Shown here piece by piece: positions 49,580-57,339 of a stretch of DNA of 64,000 nt. The position numbers were made by a program, and so were the translations under genes. Each line of letters opens with the position of its first letter. Position 1 is the first letter of the stretch. Source of the DNA: JAAYXS01 sp043820985 (lineage in GTDB: Bacteria; Planctomycetota; Phycisphaerae; UBA1845; Fen-1342); NCBI GenBank assembly GCA_043820985.1, contig JBDRDH010000014.1, positions 5,676 to 69,675 of the forward strand, written 5' to 3'. Under the pieces are notes generated by a model, which was not told the origin of the DNA, did no database searches, and was given only the letters and a program-made list of their open reading frames with translations.

Positions 49580-51394
49580 TCAGACTCCCGCGCGGCTTAG
49601 CAGGCCGCCACGTTGGTAAATTGTCAATTGGGATGGCGAGAATGCCGTCCCCTGAATATCAGTACCGCCAGAGCGGCGAACTGCGCCGGTCTGAAAGTCC
49701 ACTTCGATTTCTTCACCATCACTGACGTCACTTTCCACAACCGGGGCGCACATAATCGCCAGGCCGGCATTGATCGCGTTACGCTCGTAAATAGCGCCGA
49801 AGGACTCCGCGACGATCGCGGCTACTCCCAGCGTTTTGAAGCAATCCACCGCCTGCTGTCGCGAGCTGCCGCAGCCGAAGTTCTTGCCGGTGACGACGAT
49901 GTCGCCCGGCTGTACCTTCTTCGCGAAATCCTCCCAGCCCTTCAGGTTGTCGAAGGTATACTGCCCCATCTCGGCCGGGTCGGTAATCGCGAGGTAGCGA
50001 TTGTGGTAGATCATGTCGGTGTCGATATTGTCCTGGCGAATTACCCATGCCCGACCCTTTACCTTCGTGGGGTGTTCGACCTGGTCAGTTGGGGCCGTTG
50101 CCGTAGCGCTGAGCTTCCGTGGCTCGGGGCGCTCAAAAGCTACCGCCTGGGCGGGAATCGCGTCGGCGCTGGCGATCACACCGGCAATCGCTGACGCGGC
50201 GGCGGTCTCGGGGGATACCAGGTAGACGCTCCCCTTGCCCTGTTTGCCGGGGAAGTTGCGGTTGCCCGTACTCACCGTGACCTCGCCGGGGCCGTTCTGC
50301 CCGATTTGCCCCGCCGCGCAACCGGCGCAACCAGCGTTGCCGATGAGTGCACCAGCGTCCTTGAAGATCTTCAAGGTACCCTCACCGAGCAGTTTCTGCC
50401 AGACCGCGTCGGTCGCCGGGACCACCTTGAGCACCACCCCGGGCGCCACGTGCCGACCCTTCAGGATCTGTGCCGCGGCCCACAGGTCCTCGTGCCGGCC
50501 GTTCGTGCACGAGCCGATGAACACTGAGTCGATCTTCGTACCGGCCACCTCGGCGATGGGAATGACGTCATCTGGATGTCCGGGCCGCGCCACCATGGGA
50601 GTCAGCCCGCTGATATCGATCGTGGCCTCGGCCGCATAGGTGGCATCGTCGTCGGCATAGACCGGCTTTACCGGTTGCCCGGTCGCCGATGTGCAGAAGT
50701 CGATAACGTTCTGGTTGGGTGGAAACAGCAAGATGATGCCACCCGCCTCGGTACACATCGATGCCAGCGTGACGCGGCCCGCTATGTCGAGCTGGTCAAC
50801 ATAAGGGCCATACAACTCGGCCGCGTAACCCAGCAAGCCGTTGGCGCCAAAATGCTTGATCAACGCCAGCGTGACGTCTTTGGGTGTCGCGGCCGGGCCG
50901 GGCATGCCCTCCAGCCGCACGCGCGTGGTCGGCGGCACCTTGAACCAGACATTGCCGAAGGCGAACGCGTGGGCGATGTCCTGGTCGCCCATACCCTGAC
51001 CGAAGGCGCCAATGGCGCCCAGGATGTTGGCGTGCGAGTCGGTGGATACAAACGTCTCGCCCGGTCCGACCAGGCCACGATCGATGGCGATGTGCGTGCC
51101 AATGCCGGCGTCGATGTCGTATACCTTGATCCCATGCTCGCGGGCGAACTGTCGGCAGATCTGCTGATTGGCGGCATATTTCTGGTCGGAGCCACCCGGA
51201 TTACAGTCAAAGGTGAAGCAGGTCCGCTTTGGATCATCAATACCTAAGCCGTTATCGCGAATGTTCTTGACCACATTGGCCCCACCAAAATCGCGGGCCA
51301 CGCGGGCGTCGATCTTAATATCCACCATGTCGCCCGCGGTAACGGGTTGTCCGGCATGGTTTCCGAGTATTTTTTCGATGATCGTTTTTGGCAT
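49580..51394 (-). CDS. Fused aconitase-type dehydratase (LeuC + LeuD domains)
   Basis: 604 residues: an aconitase-like large domain (res 1-415) with STDSHANILGAIGAFGQGMG, cluster ligands GSCTNGRHEDLW and GCAGCAAG, and a small domain (res 445-600) with RQDNIDTDMIYHNRYL and GCGSSRQQAVDCF. This layout is that of the aconitate hydratase of many anaerobes (LeuC-LeuD fusion type). The substrate loop reads RYLAI. It likely interconverts citrate and isocitrate or close homologues. GGAG precedes the ATG. It is upstream of a second, two-subunit enzyme of the same superfamily. Confidence 0.88.
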   Translation of the reverse strand: MPKTIIEKILGNHAGQPVTAGDMVDIKIDARVARDFGGANVVKNIRDNGLGIDDPKRTCFTFDCNPGGSDQKYAANQQICRQFAREHGIKVYDIDAGIGTHIAIDRGLVGPGETFVSTDSHANILGAIGAFGQGMGDQDIAHAFAFGNVWFKVPPTTRVRLEGMPGPAATPKDVTLALIKHFGANGLLGYAAELYGPYVDQLDIAGRVTLASMCTEAGGIILLFPPNQNVIDFCTSATGQPVKPVYADDDATYAAEATIDISGLTPMVARPGHPDDVIPIAEVAGTKIDSVFIGSCTNGRHEDLWAAAQILKGRHVAPGVVLKVVPATDAVWQKLLGEGTLKIFKDAGALIGNAGCAGCAAGQIGQNGPGEVTVSTGNRNFPGKQGKGSVYLVSPETAAASAIAGVIASADAIPAQAVAFERPEPRKLSATATAPTDQVEHPTKVKGRAWVIRQDNIDTDMIYHNRYLAITDPAEMGQYTFDNLKGWEDFAKKVQPGDIVVTGKNFGCGSSRQQAVDCFKTLGVAAIVAESFGAIYERNAINAGLAIMCAPVVESDVSDGEEIEVDFQTGAVRRSGGTDIQGTAFSPSQLTIYQRGGLLSRAGV

Positions 51395-51418
51395 GGTTTA
51401 TCTCCGTATAACGCCGAT

Positions 51419-51446
51419 AGCCATAAGCCCGAAGCTGGAAGCCTGA
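51419..51446. repeat. Left inverted heptamer repeat of the four-helix-bundle cassette
   Basis: The 28-bp segment beginning AGCCATAAGCC is the inverse complement of 51905-51932 with two mismatches. It is built of degenerate 7-mers (ATAAGCC, CGAAGCT, GGAAGCC). It lies between the aconitase-type gene start and the four-helix-bundle gene end. Confidence 0.85.
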
Positions 51447-51508
51447 ATTCGATTTTCCGATGTCAATGTGCTTTCGTCGGCCTATCGTGGGGCTACTCGA
51501 TTCTCGTA

Positions 51509-51889
51509 CTATCCGCTTTCTTTGTATTTCACTGTCGGGCTCACGAGTCGCGCATGTAAGGTAATCAACATTCTTCTCACTTCATCTGCCTCGCGGGCCA
51601 GATTGTCGTAAATTTCCGTGGATAGAAATCCAAGGTCGCGGGCCAGAAGTAGGTAGTAATCTGTCTCGCTAGTGGAACCAAGCGCGATACCGACAAAGCG
51701 GGCAAAATCCCGATCCGTCTGTCGGCTACGCCCTTCAGCCAGATTGGCCGGGATGGAAGCGGCACAACGTCGAACCTGGCTGGTGATACCGTATTGTTCC
51801 TCGCGCGGAAACGTACTAGTGGCTCGATAAATCGCCAGCGTAAGTGCATGAGCCTTCTGCCAGACTCTCATTTCCCTAAAATCCTGCAC
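51509..51889 (-). CDS. Four-helix-bundle protein, S23/IVS family
   Basis: 126-residue helical protein of the S23 (23S rRNA intervening sequence) family, related in fold to Avd of diversity-generating retroelements. Family marks are FREMRVWQKAHALTLAIY, FPREEQYGITSQVRRCAAS and IPANLAEGRSR. The function of stand-alone members is unknown; nucleic-acid or rRNA binding is suspected. The gene sits inside a metabolic operon and is flanked by inverted heptamer repeats, so it looks like an inserted unit. No reverse transcriptase is present. Confidence 0.88.
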   Translation of the reverse strand: MQDFREMRVWQKAHALTLAIYRATSTFPREEQYGITSQVRRCAASIPANLAEGRSRQTDRDFARFVGIALGSTSETDYYLLLARDLGFLSTEIYDNLAREADEVRRMLITLHARLVSPTVKYKESG

Positions 51890-51900
51890 ACCATCCTCCT

Positions 51901-51942
51901 AGCTTCTGGCTTCCAGCTTCCGGCTTATGGCTTCCGGCTTCA
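51901..51942. repeat. Right inverted heptamer repeat of the four-helix-bundle cassette
   Basis: Six tandem degenerate 7-mers: AGCTTCT, GGCTTCC, AGCTTCC, GGCTTAT, GGCTTCC, GGCTTCA. Positions 51905-51932 pair with the left repeat in inverted orientation. The array starts 11 bp upstream of the four-helix-bundle ATG and ends two bases short of the HD-gene stop codon. Confidence 0.88.
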
Positions 51943-51944
51943 CC

Positions 51945-52520
51945 CTACTGAATCAACTGACCTTTCTCCATCATCACCAGCGGATCAAACGTCCCGAAGT
52001 CCGCCTGGTGAATCAGAATCGTTTCCACCACCTGGGGCCGGCCGTCGCCCTCCTTGGCGTGACAAGCGATCGTGTTCAGCACCTCATCCGAGAGACCCAC
52101 TTCGTAGGCCACCGCCGTACCGGAGATCGGATGCCGGGCGCACATGCCACTGCGGCTTTTGCGGAAGTTGCCCTGTTCGTCGCGTTCAAATTCCAGCAGT
52201 TTACCCACGTCGTGCAACAGCCCGCCGGCCAACAGGCGGTCATAGTCAATCTTATATGGCATTTGGCGGTATGTATCTTCCTGGGCCTTGGCCAGGCTAT
52301 AGGCCCCTTCGGTGACGGCGATGGTATGCTCGATGAAGTTCACGCCGCGCGTGTTTGTCAGCAGTGTGAATGGCATGGCCTGCAGCTCATCCATGTTCTG
52401 CCAGCCGCCGCGCTCGCACGCCAGTGTCCAGGCTTTAACCACTTTTGCGCGCAACTCCTGGTCGCCGATGCGTTTGAGGATCGACCCAAAGATCCCTTCA
52501 ATGTCGCTTGCGGTAATCAT
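51945..52520 (-). CDS. HD-domain phosphohydrolase-like protein
   Basis: 191 residues with HD-superfamily metal ligands: His in FIEHTIAV, the HD pair in GGLLHDVGKLLEF, and later His in CARHPISG and IACHAKEG. The arrangement fits a metal-dependent phosphohydrolase acting on nucleotides or phosphoesters. It has no membrane segment or regulatory domain. GGAG lies nine bases before the ATG. Position between the 2-oxoacid oxidoreductase and the aconitase genes suggests a link to this pathway; its substrate is unknown. Confidence 0.8.
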   Translation of the reverse strand: MITASDIEGIFGSILKRIGDQELRAKVVKAWTLACERGGWQNMDELQAMPFTLLTNTRGVNFIEHTIAVTEGAYSLAKAQEDTYRQMPYKIDYDRLLAGGLLHDVGKLLEFERDEQGNFRKSRSGMCARHPISGTAVAYEVGLSDEVLNTIACHAKEGDGRPQVVETILIHQADFGTFDPLVMMEKGQLIQ

Positions 52521-52812
52521 CTTTGATACTCCGATTAATACCCGGTAGCCGATGTTCCCTGATCTGCTAGCCGCTAGCCAGGAAGTGATAATCCGTAGCA
52601 GATTACCAACAGTTTGTCTATAGATTTCCGCTGACGGCGTCCGTCAATTGCGTAGTTGTATCGGTACCTTCGTCGAGCACTTCCTGACGGCCCGTGTCCG
52701 AGGTTCCGCGGTCTTCGGCTGCCGTGATGTCATCGAACCCATCCCGAGCCGGCGGTTCAATTGCCTTTAGCGCTGCGTGCCGCGTGTTCGCAACGAGGGC
52801 ACCGCGGCTTTT
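52521..52812. other. Intergenic gap between korB-like and HD genes
   Basis: 292 nt without a convincing gene. It contains a direct duplicate of a 7-mer (GCTAGCC at 52566-52572 and 52573-52579), similar in length to the heptamers next to the four-helix-bundle gene. No clear promoter or terminator for the minus strand is seen. Confidence 0.5.
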
Positions 52813-54210
52813 TTACGACGGTTGTGGTGATGCGGGCTCCGGGCTGACGCGCGGGTCGCGTCCGCCACGGTTCGCAAGTTCGGTGCCCGCGTCCAGGGCC
52901 TTGATATTTACCTCCGCGACCTTGGACTTCTGGAACTTGTTGATCGCGGTTGCGAACGCAGCCGCGGGAAACAGGGTTGATTCTTCCAACATAGCCGCCA
53001 GCGCGATGACGGCGATTGACAACTTGCCAACCTGCTTGGCGGTTTCATTTAAGGGCAGGCGTACGATCCTGGCCTTGGTCTCGGGCAATTCGAGCGTCTG
53101 TTCCGCGTACACAGTACAGGTCTCGGGGAGCTTGGCGATCCGGGGTCCGGCCCGTTTCAAACCATCCGCCGATATGACCAGAAAGTAGTCAGGCGAATCA
53201 ATCGCCGTGTAATCGATGCGTTCAGGGCTGACGATGATCTCGGCAATCGAGTGGCCGGTCATCACCGTGATGGGGTAATCGTCCTTTTGGGTGGCGTCGA
53301 GGCCACTGAACATGGCGGCCTGGGCGAAGAGCGTGGCGGCCGAGCGGATCTTCTGCCCCGCGCTGCCCGCGATAACGATACCAATCTGCTGGTCAACGGT
53401 GCTGTCGTACTGCACTTCGATTGAGTGCCTGGGCCGGGCTGCTCCTGGATGAGCCTCGTATGCCCTGCGATAGTGCGCGCTGTACTCCTCCCGCGGCTTG
53501 TCGACGAGCACCCCTTTCTTAAAATTGAGGCTGGCCAGCAGTTCATCCAACTCCTTCTTCCTCAATTTATTACGGCTCGCGTAGTAGGCCGTACACAACT
53601 CCCAGACGTCAACCATCGCGAAACCCGGCTGTGTGATGGCCTGGGCGATAACGTCCGTGATGTCCTTGTCGAAGATTGAGGTCCGCGCAACCCAGGCCGC
53701 ACCGGCGGCGACGGCGGTACCGCACAGGTCCATTGGGCCTTCCACGTTGCCCCAGGGGGTTGTGGATGTCATGGCTTCAGTCGGCGTCGTCACCGAGTGT
53801 TGCCCGCCGGTCATGCCATAGTTGAAGTTGTTGCCCACGATCAGCGTGATGCCGATATTGCGGCGGGCTACGTTCAGCAGGTGTGTCCCGCCAATGCCGC
53901 AGCCGCCGTCGCCCTTCAGGGCGATCACCGTCAGTTCCGGTCGCGCCAGTTTCAGCCCACAGGCGTAAGTGATCGAGCGGCCGTGCAGGCCATGAAACGC
54001 GTTCGTGGTGAAATAACGGTCACATAAGCCAATGCAGCCAATATCCGTGACGAGCACCACTTCCTTGGGATCGAGTTGCAGTTTCACTAATGCCTGATCA
54101 ATGGATTTAACGAGGCCATGGTGTCCACAACCGGGACAGAAAGGTAACGGTCCGAGCTTGTCGGTCATATATGTTTCATGTCGAGCCGTAGTTGGTTCCT
54201 TCGCGTTCAC
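52813..54210 (-). CDS. 2-oxoacid:ferredoxin oxidoreductase, fused beta-gamma subunits
   Basis: Residues 20-270 are the thiamine-diphosphate-binding beta subunit (PFCPGCGHHGLVKSI, then the metal and TPP motif GDGGCGIGGTHLLN followed by NNFNYGMTGGQ). Residues 290-440 are the gamma domain (IGIVIAGSAGQKIRSAATLF). The 2-oxoglutarate-type (KorB) beta is favoured over pyruvate, but substrate choice is not certain. The GTG start overlaps the alpha-subunit stop; an in-frame ATG at residue 15 is an alternative. No delta (ferredoxin) subunit gene is seen, which makes the Fe-S tail on the CoA-ligase in this operon interesting. Confidence 0.85.
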   Translation of the reverse strand: MNAKEPTTARHETYMTDKLGPLPFCPGCGHHGLVKSIDQALVKLQLDPKEVVLVTDIGCIGLCDRYFTTNAFHGLHGRSITYACGLKLARPELTVIALKGDGGCGIGGTHLLNVARRNIGITLIVGNNFNYGMTGGQHSVTTPTEAMTSTTPWGNVEGPMDLCGTAVAAGAAWVARTSIFDKDITDVIAQAITQPGFAMVDVWELCTAYYASRNKLRKKELDELLASLNFKKGVLVDKPREEYSAHYRRAYEAHPGAARPRHSIEVQYDSTVDQQIGIVIAGSAGQKIRSAATLFAQAAMFSGLDATQKDDYPITVMTGHSIAEIIVSPERIDYTAIDSPDYFLVISADGLKRAGPRIAKLPETCTVYAEQTLELPETKARIVRLPLNETAKQVGKLSIAVIALAAMLEESTLFPAAAFATAINKFQKSKVAEVNIKALDAGTELANRGGRDPRVSPEPASPQPS

Positions 54211-55331
54211 GCCAATCCTCCTACCGACTCAATCTCGGCTGGTGAGATCAGGCTGGTATTCATCTTGTCAACACCAATAACCTGTGTTCCCGGCGGCGCC
54301 AGCCGCTCGATCTCAAGGCGATACTGGCCCATGTTCATTTCCGGCACAATTATGCGCTTGACCCCCTGCATCGCGGATCGGATGGCTTTCTCCGGGACCG
54401 GCCAGAGCGTCTGGAGAATCAGGGAAGAGATCTTCCGGCCGCGGGCACGGACGTTCTTGACGGTGACCATGACCGATCTCGAGATGATGCCATAACTGAT
54501 GATCAAAGTATCGGCGCCGGCTTCGAGATCCTGCTTATAAAGGGCCATGTCGTCCGCGGCCTCGTCGATTTTGGCCGTATAGTGGTCGATCATCTGCTGG
54601 ATGACGTCGGGCTTGGTGGTCAGATACGCGGTCTGATCGTGCGTGGAGGTAGTGAAACGGGCGATATGCTCACCACCGAAATCAGAGATGGGCGGCACTT
54701 CCGCTAACTGTTGGAAAGCATGCGGCAGGTATTCCCCGGCGGATGCGGCGCGCTGGCGCTCCACGAGTGGTGGCAGTTCGATGGCATCCAGGTCCACCGA
54801 TTCCTTGGTGACGCCGATCTCCTTGCTGGCCAGGAGGAATACCGGCGATCGATACTGCTCGGCCAGGTTGAAGGCGCGGTAGGTGAGTTCGTAGGCCTCG
54901 CCCACCGTGGCGGGGCTCAATGCGATCACCGGCAGCCCACCGGAAGTCACCCAGCGCGTAAATTGGATATCGCCCTCGGCGCCCTTGGTGGCGGAACCGG
55001 TGGCCGGCCCCTGACGTTGGATGTTGATGATGACCATGGGGGTCTCGCCCATCTGAGCCAGACCCACATTCTCGCTGTAGAGACTTATACCCGGGCCACT
55101 GGTGGCGGTCATCACCTTGCGGCCCGCCATGGCGGCCGCGATGCAAAAGCCCATGGAAGCGATTTCGTCCTCGGCCTGGATAGCCGTGCCACCGACTTGG
55201 GGCACCAGTTCCAGCATGTAATGCAGAATGGACGAGGCCGGGGTGATGGGATAACCGGCGAAGAAGTCACAATTCGCCTGCATGGCGCCCCGGGCGATGG
55301 CTTCGTTACCCTCGAGGAATTCACGTGCCAT
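54207..55331 (-). CDS. 2-oxoacid:ferredoxin oxidoreductase, alpha subunit (KorA-like)
   Basis: 374 residues. The pyrimidine-binding domain has FFAGYPITPASSILHYM, QAEDEIASMGFCIAAAMAGR and TATSGPGISLYSENVGLAQM. Domain II follows at about residue 255-365 (LIISYGIISRSVMVTVK). It oxidises or makes a 2-oxoacid such as 2-oxoglutarate with ferredoxin. AGGAC precedes the ATG. It is the first gene of the minus-strand operon and diverges from the CoA-transferase gene. Confidence 0.88.
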   Translation of the reverse strand: MAREFLEGNEAIARGAMQANCDFFAGYPITPASSILHYMLELVPQVGGTAIQAEDEIASMGFCIAAAMAGRKVMTATSGPGISLYSENVGLAQMGETPMVIINIQRQGPATGSATKGAEGDIQFTRWVTSGGLPVIALSPATVGEAYELTYRAFNLAEQYRSPVFLLASKEIGVTKESVDLDAIELPPLVERQRAASAGEYLPHAFQQLAEVPPISDFGGEHIARFTTSTHDQTAYLTTKPDVIQQMIDHYTAKIDEAADDMALYKQDLEAGADTLIISYGIISRSVMVTVKNVRARGRKISSLILQTLWPVPEKAIRSAMQGVKRIIVPEMNMGQYRLEIERLAPPGTQVIGVDKMNTSLISPAEIESVGGLA

Positions 55332-56025
55332 ATTCAGTCCTTTTTTTGCACGGAGGCCATTCGACCTTCAAATGGCTTGGTGCGAAAGACGGAGTAGATT
55401 TTCCAGTCAGACATGGCGGGGTTGTCGCACCTTCACGTGCTTGCGTGAATGTTATAAAAGGGCTCTCCCAAGATTCAGTGACAGACACGGCGTGCCGCTG
55501 CCACGAGCAGACGCCGGGCCCATACATAAGGTTGCGTGGCCACCTCAACCTGGTTGCAGGTCCTGGGAATATCCTTTCAAACCAACTAGCCCAACGCCGC
55601 GAACACGCGGCCCGCATGTTCGCGGATTAACCACGAAGATCATAGAATTGTGTGAGTGGCACAAGCACCAGCCCGAACGGCGGGGATCAGGAACCGATGA
55701 ACAACTGGACACTACATCGACTCCCCTTAAGCCGCGAAAAGAGCCATCGTCTCTGCCCTCCTCACACGCGAAATAATCGTACTTTGTTGTCTACTTAGTG
55801 TCAAGATCCTGATACTCCCACCACCGTCACGGTGTCGCTGGCTTGCGGTCCGCATCCGGCGTTCCGTGGCCGTGAGAATGGCCGGAAGCCATGTCAAGGC
55901 AGGGCGGAATCTGCTATCATGACGCCAAAGGTATTTTCGTGCCGTTCGGGACGGAAGCCTTACGCGAAATGCTTTTTGCGCTCAATATTTCATGAGGCCC
56001 ACCGCGGCCTCGAGGAGAAAAGAGC
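55332..56025. other. Long divergent intergenic region with hairpin
   Basis: 694 nt between korA-like and the family III CoA-transferase gene. No ORF in it has family features or coding-like composition. It contains a 9-bp perfect stem (55597-55605 with 55617-55625, CCGCGAACA/TGTTCGCGG, 11-nt loop) and a 6-bp inverted repeat TTCACG/CGTGAA at 55432-55449. It probably holds promoters and operators for both directions, perhaps also a small RNA or the remnant of a lost gene. Confidence 0.55.
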
Positions 56026-57234
56026 ATGGCTGATCAGGCGGAAGCCAATCTCCCGCTGAATGGGATTCGGGTTCTTGATCTATCCAGAATACTGGCAGGG
56101 CCGTGGTGTACCATGATGCTCGGCGACCTGGGGGCCGAAGTGCTCAAGGTGGAACGGCCCGGCGCGGGCGACGATACGCGCACCTGGGGACCGCCCTTCG
56201 CGGGCGGTGAGAGTGCTTACTATCTTTGCTGTAACCGCAACAAGAAATCGATCACGATCGATTTGAAGAAACCGCAAGGTACCGAGCTGGTCAGGGAGTT
56301 TGCCAAGACTTCCGATGTGCTCGTGGAGAATTTCACGCCAGGCCTCATGAAGCGCTTTGGGTTGGACTACGAAACCTTGCGCGAGCTCAATCCACGCTTG
56401 ATCTATTGTTCGATCACGGCCTATGGGCAAGATGGTCCCTATCGCGATCGCCCGGGTTACGACATGGTGCTTTCCGCCGTCGGGGGGCTGATGTGGATTA
56501 CCGGCCCACAGGGCGGAGAACCCTGCAAGGTCGGCGTGGCGATCACCGACGTGCTCACCGGAGTACATGCCCAGGGCGCGATCACGGCCGCCCTGCTCTG
56601 GCGCGAACGCTCCGGCCGTGGCCAGTTTATCGATGCCAGCCTGCTTGACACCCAGGCATCGGCCCTGGCCAACATCGCCAGTAACTACCTGGTGGCCGAG
56701 AAAGAAGCCACCCGCTGGGGCACCGCCCACGAATCGATCATTCCCTACCAGGTTTTTAACACCAAGGACTATCCCATCGCGATCGCCGTGGCGAACCAGA
56801 AGCTGTGGGTCAACTTCTGCAAGATGGTCGGTAGAGAGGAGTGGACCAACGACCCGCGGTTCGAGTCCAACCCCAAGCGCGTCGAAAACCGCCAGGTGCT
56901 GCTGCCGCTGGTCGCCGACCTGATGGCCCGGAAGACCTGCGCCGAATGGATGGACCTCTTCGTGGCAGCTTCCATCCCCTGCGGCCCGGTCAACAACATG
57001 CAGCGGCTGTTCAACGATCCGCAGATCCTGCACCGGGGCATGGTCGCCGAGGTGCCACACCCGACGATTGGGACATTGCGTCTGGGTGGGATTCCCATCA
57101 AGTATTCCGAGACACCGGCGGCTATTCGCATGCCACCACCGCTGCTGGGACAGCATACGGATGAGATCCTGCGCGACGTGCTGGGTTATTCGACGGAAAA
57201 GATCGCCGCCTTGCGCCAACAAACCGTGGTCTGA
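56026..57234 (+). CDS. Family III CoA-transferase (CaiB/Frc type)
   Basis: Transfers CoA from a donor such as succinyl-CoA to a carboxylic acid. Motifs are IRVLDLSRILAGPWCTMMLG, GAEVLKVERPGAGDDTRTWG, RPGYDMVLSAVGGLM and the catalytic Asp in GRGQFIDASLLDTQASA. The 402 residues are normal. GAGGAG precedes the ATG. It lies directly upstream of a TAXI-TRAP uptake system, so the imported acid is probably its substrate (inference). Confidence 0.9.
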   Translation: MADQAEANLPLNGIRVLDLSRILAGPWCTMMLGDLGAEVLKVERPGAGDDTRTWGPPFAGGESAYYLCCNRNKKSITIDLKKPQGTELVREFAKTSDVLVENFTPGLMKRFGLDYETLRELNPRLIYCSITAYGQDGPYRDRPGYDMVLSAVGGLMWITGPQGGEPCKVGVAITDVLTGVHAQGAITAALLWRERSGRGQFIDASLLDTQASALANIASNYLVAEKEATRWGTAHESIIPYQVFNTKDYPIAIAVANQKLWVNFCKMVGREEWTNDPRFESNPKRVENRQVLLPLVADLMARKTCAEWMDLFVAASIPCGPVNNMQRLFNDPQILHRGMVAEVPHPTIGTLRLGGIPIKYSETPAAIRMPPPLLGQHTDEILRDVLGYSTEKIAALRQQTVV

Positions 57235-57339
57235 CACGCGCCCGGAGTAGTGTCCGGCGGCCGGGTCTGGGGAGGCATCTAGCGCCTTGGCTGGCAAACC
57301 AGCCATTGAGAAACGCTTGCTACTTCAAGGGACGCCGGT

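Noticed and set aside
51509..51889. Diversity-generating retroelement (Avd-like protein)
   Set aside because: No reverse transcriptase, template repeat or variable-repeat gene lies nearby; the protein is a stand-alone S23-family member.
52779..52814. Hairpin (GCCGCG/CGCGGC) followed by TTTTTT on the + strand, terminator-like
   Set aside because: No + strand transcript is expected to end there, the loop is 18 nt, and on the minus strand the T-run is A and forms part of the korB-like stop codon.
44087..55331. Calling the operon a complete reductive TCA cycle
   Set aside because: Isocitrate dehydrogenase, fumarate reductase, fumarase and malate dehydrogenase are not present, and substrate specificities cannot be read from sequence.
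55282..55776. Open frames in the long divergent gap as a gene
   Set aside because: Their translations show no family pattern, are Arg/Pro-rich like shadow frames, and overlap the start of the korA-like gene.
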